This document shows positions 52,175-60,600 of a stretch of DNA of 64,000 nucleotides, piece by piece. The DNA comes from an uncultured Bacteroidota bacterium (lineage in GTDB: Bacteria > Bacteroidota > Bacteroidia > NS11-12g > UBA9320). A program made the position numbers and the translations under genes. The stretch is taken from positions 88,712-152,711 of the forward strand of contig CAKZLB010000016.1 in NCBI GenBank assembly GCA_937124965.1, given 5' to 3'. Positions within the stretch are counted from its first letter, which is position 1, and the number at the start of each line of letters is the position of its first letter. Below the pieces are notes generated by a model. The model saw only the letters and a list, made by a program, of their open reading frames with translations, ran no database searches and had not been told where the DNA came from.

Positions 52175-54331
52175 CTATTTCAAAATGGCAAACTTCCCTT
52201 TATACGTGTCGCCAGTTTTATTGTCTTTAACAGTAAATATGTATAATCCTCTTGCAATTATTTGAGATTGGTTTGAAAGTAAGTCCCATGCATGCTCGCC
52301 TCCACTAAAGACATTTTTATCTGGATTTTCAGAACCAAATGTTTGGTACCATCTCGAATCACCTCCATTATACTCTTGATTGTGATCAATAATGTCAATA
52401 AAATCACCTGCAACAGTAAAGATCTGGATTGTACAATCTTCTGGCAAATTAGCGAAGTACAACTTTCTGCTTTGTTCTTGAAAATTACTTTGCCCTTCCC
52501 AAGCCGCTCCCGAATAATATGGATTCGGGTAAACAAATGGCTCGTTGGTTGTAAGATTCTCGTTGATTGGTTTTCCGGCAAATACTCGATAATTGTTGCT
52601 CAGCAAACTACTTTCCAGCGACTCTAAGTTACTGTTTACATTGCCTCGATCATATGCCGAAACAGAGATAGCATATTGCCACCCGTTTTGAATATTGTTT
52701 ATAGTGAACTTGTATTTGTATAGTGTTTCGTCGCCATCGAAGCGAACAGGTTCCGCTAGCCGAATAGATTCGAAGCCATTTTCGTTGAATAGATTATTGC
52801 CCTTTATGTCCCAGTCACCAATTTTTTTAAGATCCGTAGCTAAACTTGGCACTTTCGTTACATCAAAACCAAGTTGTGTCATAAACACTCGATATCCCTC
52901 AAAATCTTGTTCAAGTGTTATTGGGTCGATACTCGATTCTGCATTATCGCTCCAATATATATCTATGGTATTTTGAGAACTAACGATTTTTGTTTTTGGG
53001 ATATTCGGTGGAGCCGGAAGAATAAAACGAGTTATTTCCCCATCTCCATTCGCATCTTCGTCAGCATCTAATTGTCCGTTGAAATTCTTATCCTCGCCAT
53101 TATATGCAACTTGTGCCCAATCTGCATTTGCTCGAAATATGGTCTGCTGCGTTTTTGTATTTTCAGAATTAGGCAAGCCATCTTCTAATTTTTTAGCAAG
53201 AACAAATGCGTATGACACGTTAATCGTTTCTCCGGGAGCTAAGCTTCTAAAAGGACCTACTGAAATTAAATCTGCTCTATTTCCTGCTTCATTTAATTGA
53301 TCTTTAAAACTCTTTGAACCACAATTCCCATTCTGCGTTGAATTTTGATCCCAGCAAGGATTGTGATTGAGTCCAGAGGTCAACTTTGCATATCGAGCTT
53401 GTTCTGAATTAGGTAGAAAAAAAACAGGGTTTGTAGTGTTATTAAATTCCCAAGCGTTATAATGTACCTTAAACGATGGATCAACTAACGGGTGTTTAAA
53501 GCCATCTTTATCTTCAGCACCTAAGAACTTTTGGCCAACATAACTTTCAGTAAAACCTAAGTCACCCGAATGGTCATAGCAATAAGCCATTGTCAAGGTG
53601 TCTAAGTATCCATTCCCACCTTTATTGTAAAATGCTGCGCCACCGCTACCGGCTGGTGTTACATTGGTATTGCGCACAACGGTGTTAGTCCAAAGACCAA
53701 AGTAAACACTGTCTATGGTACTTGAACTTGTGTTCGTTACATCAAAATTAAGTATAACAAAAAAGTCACTAAAAGAATAATTCCAATTATATGTCTCCAT
53801 TGAGACACCTAATTTTAGGGGTTGTGTATGACTATTAATTGGAGTGTTGGTACCAGGAACAACTAGGTTTGAGTCTGAAAAAGTTGCAACAAAATCTTGA
53901 TGTGATACTGCATCAGGAGTAAAAAAAGGACTGTCGAACAAACTAGAGCGCTGTTGTAGAGTACTTCCGACTTCTGCTGTAAATTCGAATCCGCCACGTC
54001 CAGTAGCATATCCACTTGGAGCGTCATAAGCAGAGGTTGATACAGCGACTAATGAACCGTCAATTAAGCCACCGACCCAAATGCCTCCTTCAAACAAATG
54101 TTCGATGCCTGAACCTGCAGGGAATTCACAACTTTGATTCCCGCTACCGTCTCGATATCCCTGAAAAGCATTGCCGAATGTGCCAACATTACTGACGTTT
54201 AACCGAACGTTGCTTGCAGTTGTAACGCGTTGTTCAAACGAGCTTTGAGACAGGCCCAACAAATATGTTGAGACAAGAATAAAAAGAGTTGACAGACACT
54301 TTAACACAAGTGCAAAAATATGGTATCGCAT
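52175..54331 (-). CDS. Large secreted protein with FlgD/T9SS-like C-terminus
   Basis: 718 residues. A signal peptide covers residues about 1-28. A large beta-rich body contains GGIWVGGLIDGSLVAVST and FSDFFVILNFDVTN, then DSVYFGLWTNTVVRN. The C-terminus has FVYPNPYYSGAAWEG and HAWDLLSNQSQIIARGLYIF, like the FlgD-Ig form of a sorting or anchoring domain, and ends KFAILK. An FN3-like module lies near residues 440-560 and an acidic DKNFNGQLDADEDANGDG segment may bind calcium. Function unknown. First gene of the surface operon; a TATTTTTG -7 element lies upstream. Confidence 0.7.
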   Translation of the reverse strand: MRYHIFALVLKCLSTLFILVSTYLLGLSQSSFEQRVTTASNVRLNVSNVGTFGNAFQGYRDGSGNQSCEFPAGSGIEHLFEGGIWVGGLIDGSLVAVSTSAYDAPSGYATGRGGFEFTAEVGSTLQQRSSLFDSPFFTPDAVSHQDFVATFSDSNLVVPGTNTPINSHTQPLKLGVSMETYNWNYSFSDFFVILNFDVTNTSSSTIDSVYFGLWTNTVVRNTNVTPAGSGGAAFYNKGGNGYLDTLTMAYCYDHSGDLGFTESYVGQKFLGAEDKDGFKHPLVDPSFKVHYNAWEFNNTTNPVFFLPNSEQARYAKLTSGLNHNPCWDQNSTQNGNCGSKSFKDQLNEAGNRADLISVGPFRSLAPGETINVSYAFVLAKKLEDGLPNSENTKTQQTIFRANADWAQVAYNGEDKNFNGQLDADEDANGDGEITRFILPAPPNIPKTKIVSSQNTIDIYWSDNAESSIDPITLEQDFEGYRVFMTQLGFDVTKVPSLATDLKKIGDWDIKGNNLFNENGFESIRLAEPVRFDGDETLYKYKFTINNIQNGWQYAISVSAYDRGNVNSNLESLESSLLSNNYRVFAGKPINENLTTNEPFVYPNPYYSGAAWEGQSNFQEQSRKLYFANLPEDCTIQIFTVAGDFIDIIDHNQEYNGGDSRWYQTFGSENPDKNVFSGGEHAWDLLSNQSQIIARGLYIFTVKDNKTGDTYKGKFAILK

Positions 54332-54378
54332 TGAACTATTTCAAGGTGTGTGCTACCAGAATGTTAACTTTTTACAAT

Positions 54379-54386
54379 CAAAAATA
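54379..54386 (-). promoter_or_regulatory. -7 element TATTTTTG of the surface operon
   Basis: The minus strand reads TATTTTTG, a TAnnTTTG match, 47 bases upstream of the ATG at 54331 and downstream of the rsfS stop. No TTG element at 19 bases. Confidence 0.4.
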
Positions 54387-54407
54387 AATAATCAGAATCT
54401 GCAGAAT

Positions 54408-54776
54408 TTAGTCTGTGGTAATTTCTTGGATTTCACCGTCTGCCCATAGGTCTTCCAGTGCATAAAATTCCCGCATGTCATTTTTGAAAACATGAACCAC
54501 AACATTTACGTAATCGACTAGTACCCATTCACCTAGAGAAAAACCTTCTTTACTAAATGGATGCTCTCCCGTATTTTTTTTCACTTCGTGAACAACACTT
54601 TCCGCAATTGCAGTTACTTGCCGATCGCTATCACCATGACAAATAATCATTATCTCAGTGACTGCTGAGGTTAAGTTTCGTAAATCAATTTTTACGATGT
54701 TATGAGCCTTTTTTTCTAACATGCCTTGAACTACAAGGTCTGCAAGTTTTTCGGTTACCGGATTTTTTTTCGGCAT
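54408..54776 (-). CDS. rsfS: Ribosomal silencing factor RsfS
   Basis: 122 residues from ATG 54776; the longer frame to 54857 would overlap the divergent birA gene and has no family support. The Iojap/RsfS domain shows LADLVVQGMLEKKAHNIVKIDLR, a DRQVTAIAESV segment, and GEWVLVDYVNVVVHVF followed by REFYALEDLWAD. It binds ribosomal protein uL14 and blocks subunit joining when nutrients are short. It is divergent from birA with about 40 bases between. Confidence 0.93.
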   Translation of the reverse strand: MPKKNPVTEKLADLVVQGMLEKKAHNIVKIDLRNLTSAVTEIMIICHGDSDRQVTAIAESVVHEVKKNTGEHPFSKEGFSLGEWVLVDYVNVVVHVFKNDMREFYALEDLWADGEIQEITTD

Positions 54777-54818
54777 AAAAGAGTTATTGCGTAATTTGCC
54801 CGCAAAAGTCGTAAAAAA

Positions 54819-55568
54819 TTGCTGAACAGTAACCCAGAAACCTTGTTTGTTGGTCAAACCTTGTTTTTTGTAGATGAAGTGGATTCCTCAAATTCCTATT
54901 TAAAAGAAATGTTGCAAAAACAAAAGTTGCCAGAAGGTGCAGCAGTGATTGCAAATTTTCAAACCGCTGGCAGAGGACAGCATCAAAACACATGGGAAAG
55001 TACAAAGGGCGACAATGTTCTATTAAGTCTGTATTTAAAACCTTCATTCGTAACAAAAGATATTTCCGTTATTTCCTTTCTGGTTAGTCTGGCGATAAGA
55101 GGTGTGGTCCAAAAGCTCCTACCTGAGACTGAAGTCCGGGTTAAGTGGCCGAACGATGTTATGGTAGGAAATAAGAAAATTGCAGGCATTTTGGTTGAAA
55201 ACAGATTTTCGAGTGCAGTCGAATCAATAATAGGTATTGGCTTAAATGTTAATCAAAAGTTAATCAAAAGCAACCACAAGGCTACGTCTCTTTTAAATGA
55301 AGCGAATAAGTCGTTTCACGTAGGTCAGGTTCTCAGTGAATGTTTTACGTTTGTCGAGAAATACTACCTTTTAGCAAATAAATCGGGGGGAGTGAAACAA
55401 ATATGGAAACTGTACGTATCTCAATTATATCAATTAGATGAAGTGATTGAAGTTGATGGAGTGTTTCATACAGTTTGCGGAGTATCTCCAGAAGGTTTGT
55501 TGGAATTAAACCATAATGGAGTAACGCGATTTATCGCTCATAATGAATTTAAGATAAAATGGAATTAG
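54819..55568 (+). CDS. birA: Biotin-[acetyl-CoA-carboxylase] ligase
   Basis: 249 residues from TTG 54819, the only start before the conserved core. DSSNSYLKE near residue 22, TAGRGQHQNTWES near residue 49 (the biotinyl-AMP loop) and VKWPNDVMVGNKKIAGILVE are diagnostic. It lacks the N-terminal winged helix of the E. coli repressor, so it is a ligase only. It activates biotin and attaches it to the AccB carrier. Its stop overlaps coaX by 10 bases. Confidence 0.93.
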   Translation: MLNSNPETLFVGQTLFFVDEVDSSNSYLKEMLQKQKLPEGAAVIANFQTAGRGQHQNTWESTKGDNVLLSLYLKPSFVTKDISVISFLVSLAIRGVVQKLLPETEVRVKWPNDVMVGNKKIAGILVENRFSSAVESIIGIGLNVNQKLIKSNHKATSLLNEANKSFHVGQVLSECFTFVEKYYLLANKSGGVKQIWKLYVSQLYQLDEVIEVDGVFHTVCGVSPEGLLELNHNGVTRFIAHNEFKIKWN

Positions 55569-56287
55569 TAATAGATATCGGAAATACCAGAGTGAAGGCG
55601 GCAGTCTTTATTAATAATGGAATTCATACGATACTCTATACCGAAAATGCTGATGATGAGTTATATAATAAACTTACTCAATATAAAATCCAAAAAGTAA
55701 TCATTAGTTCAGTGCGAACAGACCTTGAACGTGTTGTTGAGTTCTGGAAGTCGAAATATTCCGTTTTAGTGTTAGATCATCTTACTCCTCTGCCAATAGT
55801 AAATACGTATAAAACGCCTAAGACTTTAGGGAAAGACAGAATAGCCGCAGTTGTCGGTGCTCGATTTTTACATGAGAAAGGACCCCTTTTGAGTATTGAT
55901 ATCGGAACTTGCATTACGTATGATCTGCTCACAGATGACAATAATTATATTGGTGGCAGTATTAGTCCTGGAATCGAGTTGCGTTACAAGGCACTACATA
56001 CGTTTACCAGTGCACTACCTTTAGGCGGTCAGAAAGACATTGATTATTTGTATGGAGACGATACTGAAACTAGTTTGTCGACAGGGGTTATCAATGGTAT
56101 AACCCACGAAATTGACGGCTTTATATCCGCTTATGAAGAACAGTACCCGACCCTCAAAACATTAATTTGTGGAGGAGATGCAAGGTATTTTGTTAAACAT
56201 CTTAAAAAGAAGATATTCGCGAACCAAAATTTGGTGCTTTTAGGCCTGCACAAAATCTTATTATTTAATGAAAAAAACCTTAATTAA
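55559..56287 (+). CDS. coaX: Type III pantothenate kinase
   Basis: 242 residues. The ASKHA-fold signatures are MELVIDIGNTRVK (phosphate 1), TLGKDRIAAVVGAR, and LSIDIGTCITYDLL with the catalytic Asp. PGIELRYKALHTFTSALPL is also typical. It phosphorylates pantothenate, committing it to coenzyme A. The gene overlaps birA by 10 bases and the next outer-membrane gene by 20 bases. Confidence 0.94.
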   Translation: MELVIDIGNTRVKAAVFINNGIHTILYTENADDELYNKLTQYKIQKVIISSVRTDLERVVEFWKSKYSVLVLDHLTPLPIVNTYKTPKTLGKDRIAAVVGARFLHEKGPLLSIDIGTCITYDLLTDDNNYIGGSISPGIELRYKALHTFTSALPLGGQKDIDYLYGDDTETSLSTGVINGITHEIDGFISAYEEQYPTLKTLICGGDARYFVKHLKKKIFANQNLVLLGLHKILLFNEKNLN

Positions 56288-57590
56288 ATTGCTTGTTATT
56301 GGAACCTTGGGACTAGTCTCAAGTTCTGAGTTAGCCGGCCAGACGTCGCCTTATACTTTTGGTAGTTTAGGCTTGATGAAATCAAAAGGTTTCGTTCAGC
56401 ATGATTTGATGGGAGGCATATCATCTAATATGATATCTGCAAATGATTACTCAATGGTAAATCCTGCCTCATTAAGTCATATTGAGCATACAAATTTACA
56501 AACTGGGAGTTTTTTAAGTTTTATTGACCAACAATCTGCAACCAAACGTAACAATAATCGAGATGGAGATTTTGGATACTTTTCACTTGGTCTTCCATTA
56601 TCTGTAAAGAAAAAAGTAGGGTTTGGAGCTAGTTTAAATCGTTTCACGGCTCTTGACTATAGTATCCCCGGTTCTGGAATTGAGAACGGTGAATCGGTTA
56701 CAAATTTGTTTGCTGGAAAAGGCGGTTTGAGTCAGTTTACAACATCGTTTGGTGGTCAGCTAGTTGACGGGTTATCTTTCGGAGTTGGAGCATCATTCAT
56801 ATTTGGTAGCATAGAAGAAATTGTTGAAAAGCAATTTCCTGAAAGTCAAGATGTATTCAGTGTAAGGAATACGAGTGCAACGTTTTATTCTGGCGTAAAA
56901 TACAATTTCGGAGTCCAGTATAGTAGACAATTTAAAAAGGGGAGACAGGTGGTCGTCGGTGGACATTTCTCACCTTCCGTGAGTTTAGAAACTAGTCAAA
57001 CGCAACTAGTACAGACTTATAATTATCAAGGAGAATTTTTTGTTGACACGTTAGTCGAAAGAGCGGATGTGTCTGCAGCTCAAGAAATACCGACCCAATT
57101 TGGAGGCTCGTTGAGTTATGGAAAAAAGGAAGTGTGGAGTTTAGGCCTTGAATATAATGTTGCTCAATGGTCGAGTATTATTCCACGAGGGAATGACAAT
57201 ATGTATTTTGATCAAACCTCGATAGCTGTTGGTGGTTTTTGGCAAGTAAAAGAAGAAATGAATAGTCAACATTCTTCTAAAGCAGAAAAGTTTGCTGACT
57301 ACCTAAAGGTTTCCAGAATCTATTATGGATTCAGAACTGAATCTCTATATACAGGAGTAGTGAACAAAAAAGTTGACCAAATGGTATTTACCTTGGGCGT
57401 TGGTTTGCCATTAACTAGAACATATTCTATTGAAGGTGAAAAAAGTCGATTGACTAGCAGAATAAACATTGGACTAGAATATACGGTTAGAGGGAATACG
57501 GATCCTGGAATGATTCAAGAAAATATCCTTGGCATCAAATTTGGGTTAACTCTAACAGATAAATGGTTTATCAAAAGAAAGTATCAATAA
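56268..57590 (+). CDS. Outer-membrane beta-barrel protein, FadL/PorV-like
   Basis: 440 residues. A signal peptide (MKKTLIKLLVIG, ending near LAGQ) is followed by TFGSLGLMKSKGFVQHDLMGG and ANDYSMVNPASLSHI. The NPASL motif is typical of FadL/OmpP1 and PorV-type barrels in this phylum. Repeated amphipathic strands continue to the end (GLTLTDKWFIKRKYQ). The transported substrate, or whether it is a T9SS accessory barrel, cannot be decided. It overlaps coaX by 20 bases and is followed by the TPR gene after about 30 bases; homologues often sit in this coaX-lptC neighbourhood. Confidence 0.75.
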   Translation: MKKTLIKLLVIGTLGLVSSSELAGQTSPYTFGSLGLMKSKGFVQHDLMGGISSNMISANDYSMVNPASLSHIEHTNLQTGSFLSFIDQQSATKRNNNRDGDFGYFSLGLPLSVKKKVGFGASLNRFTALDYSIPGSGIENGESVTNLFAGKGGLSQFTTSFGGQLVDGLSFGVGASFIFGSIEEIVEKQFPESQDVFSVRNTSATFYSGVKYNFGVQYSRQFKKGRQVVVGGHFSPSVSLETSQTQLVQTYNYQGEFFVDTLVERADVSAAQEIPTQFGGSLSYGKKEVWSLGLEYNVAQWSSIIPRGNDNMYFDQTSIAVGGFWQVKEEMNSQHSSKAEKFADYLKVSRIYYGFRTESLYTGVVNKKVDQMVFTLGVGLPLTRTYSIEGEKSRLTSRINIGLEYTVRGNTDPGMIQENILGIKFGLTLTDKWFIKRKYQ

Positions 57591-57620
57591 GTATAAAAGT
57601 AAAATAAATTGAAAATTAAG

Positions 57621-58961
57621 ATGACAGCACTAAAAAAACTATGCACGGTAGTAATATTAACCTTAGCTGCCACATTTGCGTTCGGACAAGAAAACTGTGG
57701 AAGCTCGATCTATGGTTCAGACACTGTACTTGCTCAAAAAAATGAAGCAATGTTTAACCAATATTTTAAAGCAAAAGATTACGTTCAAGTATATCCATAC
57801 TGGGTTTATCTTTTTGAAAATGCACCTTGCGCGAGTAAGCGTATCACTTTTAACGGAGCATTTATCGCTAAAAAATATCTAATCTCCTTAAAGAAGAATA
57901 ATCCAGAAGAGTATGAAGCTCGAATGTCTGGCATCATTGATACAATTTTAATGACCTACGATATGCGCGTGAAGCACTGGGGAGATGAATATATCGTAAT
58001 GGCCAAAAAAGCTGTAGACATGTTTAAATTGAGACCAGATCTAAGAGATTCAGCCATGGGATTATATGCTTTGAGTGTTGAAAAGCTTGGAAACAAAACA
58101 GAATACAAAACACCATTGTATTACATGCAGGCCGCAATAACACAACACAAAATCGAAAAGTATAGTGCAGACTCTTTGTTTAATCTTTACTTTCAACTTC
58201 AAGATATCATCAGTCACAATTTAAAAAAAGGTGGGAAGATGAAATCGAAATGGGTTGCTTGTGATACGAACGTCACTAAAATGATGAGGCCTTACCTAAA
58301 CTGCGAGAAAATTACTGAATACTTTAAACCTCAAACCGATGCAGAACCTGAAAATGTTGAGTTGTTGAAGAAAGTATCAAATCTTTTGAATGTTGCTAAA
58401 TGTAACAGAGATGACTATGCATTAGAAATTGCAATGAAGGTTTACGAATTAAAACCAAGTTCAGAAGCGGCTTTATCTATTGCAAGAGCATACAAAGACA
58501 ATGGAAATGGAGCTGAAGCAATTAAGTGGTACAACAAAGGAGTTGCCGATGTTGCAGATGACTCTATTAAGGCTGATATCTATCAAACCATGGCAGCATT
58601 AGAATACAAGGCAGGAAACGTTTCTTCTGCTAAGTCTTATGCAAATAAAGTACTTGAATTAAACCCTAATAGTGGTGCGGCTCATTTGATTATTGCTTCA
58701 AGTTATGCGAAAAGTGTTAGTGCTTGTACAGCAGATGGAATTAATGGTTTAAGCGCATATTGGGCAGCTGTTGATAGAGCCGTAAAAGCTAAAACAGTTG
58801 ATCCAAGTGTTGAGGAGCAAGCAAACAAATTTATTGCTACATATAGAGCGTACTTTATAAAATCTGAGCAAGCTTTCTTCAAGAATTTCCCTGTTGCAGA
58901 AGGTGGAACATACACAGTTCCTTGTTTGGGAGTTTCGACAATCGTAAGATTTAACAAGTAA
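57621..58961 (+). CDS. Secreted TPR-repeat protein
   Basis: 446 residues from ATG 57621; a TTG at 57609 would add four residues before the signal peptide. The signal peptide ends near TFAFGQ. Residues about 255-390 have TPR-like helices (EIAMKVYELKPSSEAALSIARAYKDNGNGAEAIKWY; AALEYKAGNVSSAKSYANKVLELNPNSG). Probably periplasmic, and a scaffold for protein interactions. Lies between the barrel protein and lptC; the lptC start is 5 bases beyond its stop and overlaps a terminator-like hairpin. Confidence 0.75.
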   Translation: MTALKKLCTVVILTLAATFAFGQENCGSSIYGSDTVLAQKNEAMFNQYFKAKDYVQVYPYWVYLFENAPCASKRITFNGAFIAKKYLISLKKNNPEEYEARMSGIIDTILMTYDMRVKHWGDEYIVMAKKAVDMFKLRPDLRDSAMGLYALSVEKLGNKTEYKTPLYYMQAAITQHKIEKYSADSLFNLYFQLQDIISHNLKKGGKMKSKWVACDTNVTKMMRPYLNCEKITEYFKPQTDAEPENVELLKKVSNLLNVAKCNRDDYALEIAMKVYELKPSSEAALSIARAYKDNGNGAEAIKWYNKGVADVADDSIKADIYQTMAALEYKAGNVSSAKSYANKVLELNPNSGAAHLIIASSYAKSVSACTADGINGLSAYWAAVDRAVKAKTVDPSVEEQANKFIATYRAYFIKSEQAFFKNFPVAEGGTYTVPCLGVSTIVRFNK

Positions 58962-58966
58962 AAAAT

Positions 58967-59548
58967 ATGAGCCGGTTATTCAAGTTAGGCATTGCTTTGC
59001 TGGTAACCGGCTTTTTTGTGCAATGTCGGAAGGCAGATGTAACGGATTTCGAAGCTTTTGATAAAGACACAGAAGATTTAAGCGTTGAGCGTGTCGAAGA
59101 TGTAATCATACGTTATACCGATTCTGCAATATTGAAAGCAAAAATACACGCTCCTGAAATGATCCGATACCCAAACAAGGAAGAGCCTTATACTGAAATG
59201 CCTAAAGGGTTATTTGCAACGTTTTATGATTCAGATGGAAAAGAAGATAGCAAATTGTCTTCTGCCTATGGAATAAACTACGAAGCCAAGAAGTTAATTA
59301 AGCTAACCGACAGTGTTCGTGTTTACAATCGAAAAGGAGAGGAGCTTAAAAGCGAGGAGTTGTTTTGGGATCAAAAAGAAAAGAAAATTTATACAAATAA
59401 GTTTGTCCGAATTATTCGAAATGGAGAAACGTTACGGGGAGATGGATTCGAGAGTAATGAGAATTTTACTAAATATCGAATTTTGAAACCAGCGGGGCCA
59501 GTGGCAGTCCAAGATAATTTATTAGAAGACGATGAAGAAGTTCAATAA
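58967..59548 (+). CDS. lptC: LPS export periplasmic protein LptC, lipoprotein form
   Basis: 193 residues. A signal peptide with lipobox FFVQC replaces the inner-membrane anchor of proteobacterial LptC. The OstA/LptC-like beta-jellyroll has SVERVEDVIIRYTDSAILKAKIHAPEMIRY and LTDSVRVYNRKGEELKSEELFWDQKEKKIYTN, conserved in Bacteroidota LptC. It receives lipopolysaccharide from LptBFG and passes it to the LptA bridge. The hairpin at 58970-59017 overlaps its first 17 codons. The 3' end overlaps the next small gene by 17 bases. Confidence 0.87.
   Translation: MSRLFKLGIALLVTGFFVQCRKADVTDFEAFDKDTEDLSVERVEDVIIRYTDSAILKAKIHAPEMIRYPNKEEPYTEMPKGLFATFYDSDGKEDSKLSSAYGINYEAKKLIKLTDSVRVYNRKGEELKSEELFWDQKEKKIYTNKFVRIIRNGETLRGDGFESNENFTKYRILKPAGPVAVQDNLLEDDEEVQ
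58970..59017 (+). terminator. Terminator-like hairpin inside the lptC signal-peptide codons
   Basis: AGCCGGTTA (58970-58978) pairs perfectly with TAACCGGCT (59004-59012) around a 25-base loop, with six T at 59012-59017. The left arm begins right after the lptC ATG. The T-tract encodes Phe-Phe directly before the lipobox. Confidence 0.7.
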
Positions 59549-59714
59549 AATTATTCAAATTATTTGGTTAGCGGTTGCTGCAGTTTCTGCGGTCGAAGCA
59601 TACATAGCATATTCAAAAGGATCCAATCAACGATTTTATTTAATGTTGGGAGTGTTTGTAGCAGCCATCGCTATGTATTCCATTCGTAAGAGACAATCAA
59701 GAAGTATTAAATAA
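59532..59714 (+). CDS. Small two-helix membrane protein
   Basis: 60 residues with two hydrophobic helices (residues about 8-27 and 34-50) around a short polar loop, and a basic C-terminus (IRKRQSRSIK). It overlaps lptC by 17 bases, so it is translated in tandem with it. No family known to me; its fixed place after lptC makes a role in envelope assembly plausible but unproven. Confidence 0.65.
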   Translation: MKKFNKIIQIIWLAVAAVSAVEAYIAYSKGSNQRFYLMLGVFVAAIAMYSIRKRQSRSIK

Positions 59715-59792
59715 AACATCGAGTTCGATTATTTTTCATAGTTTCTTTAACCAAGATCAAAAATAGAAATCAGGTAAAAAGAATAGAAGGAG

Positions 59793-60575
59793 TTAGCTAT
59801 CGTTTTTCTCAGAGAGGGAAGGGTGTTCCTTTAGAACTTTTATTGCTTCATCATACCCAGCTTGAATCAACTCATTAGTTTGTTTCGTGCTGATGTAGCT
59901 AAAACTAGTTAGATCTGGAGTTATCAAAACGTCTATTTCGCCATATTGAATTTGTGAAGCGGAGGCTAAGGTAAAGTGAAAACTGTTAACCAAAACATCC
60001 ACAACATTTTCAGGGACTTTTTTACCATGTTTTCCATTCAAATCAACGGCGATTATAATATCTGCACCCATTTCAATCAACGGTGATATTGGTAGGTTCT
60101 CTACAATACCTCCATCAACTAGCAAACGTTCTTGATGGTTTATAGGTTTAAAAACGCCAGGAATGCAAGTGCTAGCGAGAACCGCATTAGCTACATTTCC
60201 TTCGTTCAAAACTACTTTGTCACCATTTGTAATGTCGGTAGCAATAACCGCGAAAGGGATGTCTGATTTGTCGAAGGTCACATCATCGATATGTTTCTTC
60301 AAGAAATCTTTCATTTTATTATTGGTGAAAAGTCCGTAGGACGAAAATGAGATTGAAGAAATATCTTTCCAGGCTAAGTTGGATGTAATATCGTGTACTT
60401 CATCACAGTTCTTGCCAAAAGCAAACAAACTGCCCACTAATGCGCCAATACTGGTGCCGCTAATAAAGTCAATTTTGATATTGTGTTCTGCTAAGGCCTT
60501 TAGGACTCCGACATGAGCCGCGCCAAGTACTGCTCCGCCACTAAGCGCTAATCCAATTTTTTTTCGTGGTTCCAC
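59793..60575 (-). CDS. Patatin-like phospholipase, RssA type
   Basis: 260 residues from GTG 60575. The oxyanion loop is LSGGAVLGAAH (residues 11-21), the nucleophile is Ser42 in SGTSIGA, and the partner is Asp154 in VDGGIVENLP, so the Ser-Asp dyad is complete. Such enzymes hydrolyse phospholipids or other acyl esters at the membrane. The lack of a signal peptide suggests cytoplasmic location, unlike the T9SS-associated PlpD-type fusions. It lies just downstream of the giant repeat adhesin, 25 bases after its stop, and converges on the lptC operon. Confidence 0.9.
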   Translation of the reverse strand: MEPRKKIGLALSGGAVLGAAHVGVLKALAEHNIKIDFISGTSIGALVGSLFAFGKNCDEVHDITSNLAWKDISSISFSSYGLFTNNKMKDFLKKHIDDVTFDKSDIPFAVIATDITNGDKVVLNEGNVANAVLASTCIPGVFKPINHQERLLVDGGIVENLPISPLIEMGADIIIAVDLNGKHGKKVPENVVDVLVNSFHFTLASASQIQYGEIDVLITPDLTSFSYISTKQTNELIQAGYDEAIKVLKEHPSLSEKNDS

Positions 60576-60600
60576 ATGGCAAGGTTACGGATTTTTTTGG

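Noticed and set aside
54776-54857. N-terminal extension of RsfS
   Set aside because: It would overlap the divergent birA start and has no family similarity; ATG 54776 gives the normal length.
57590-57620. TTG start at 57609 for the TPR protein
   Set aside because: ATG 57621 begins the signal peptide directly; the extra four residues add nothing.
59715-59745. Terminator after the small membrane-protein gene (ATCGAGTTCGAT then T-rich)
   Set aside because: The stem is only 4-5 bp with a minimal loop; too weak to call.
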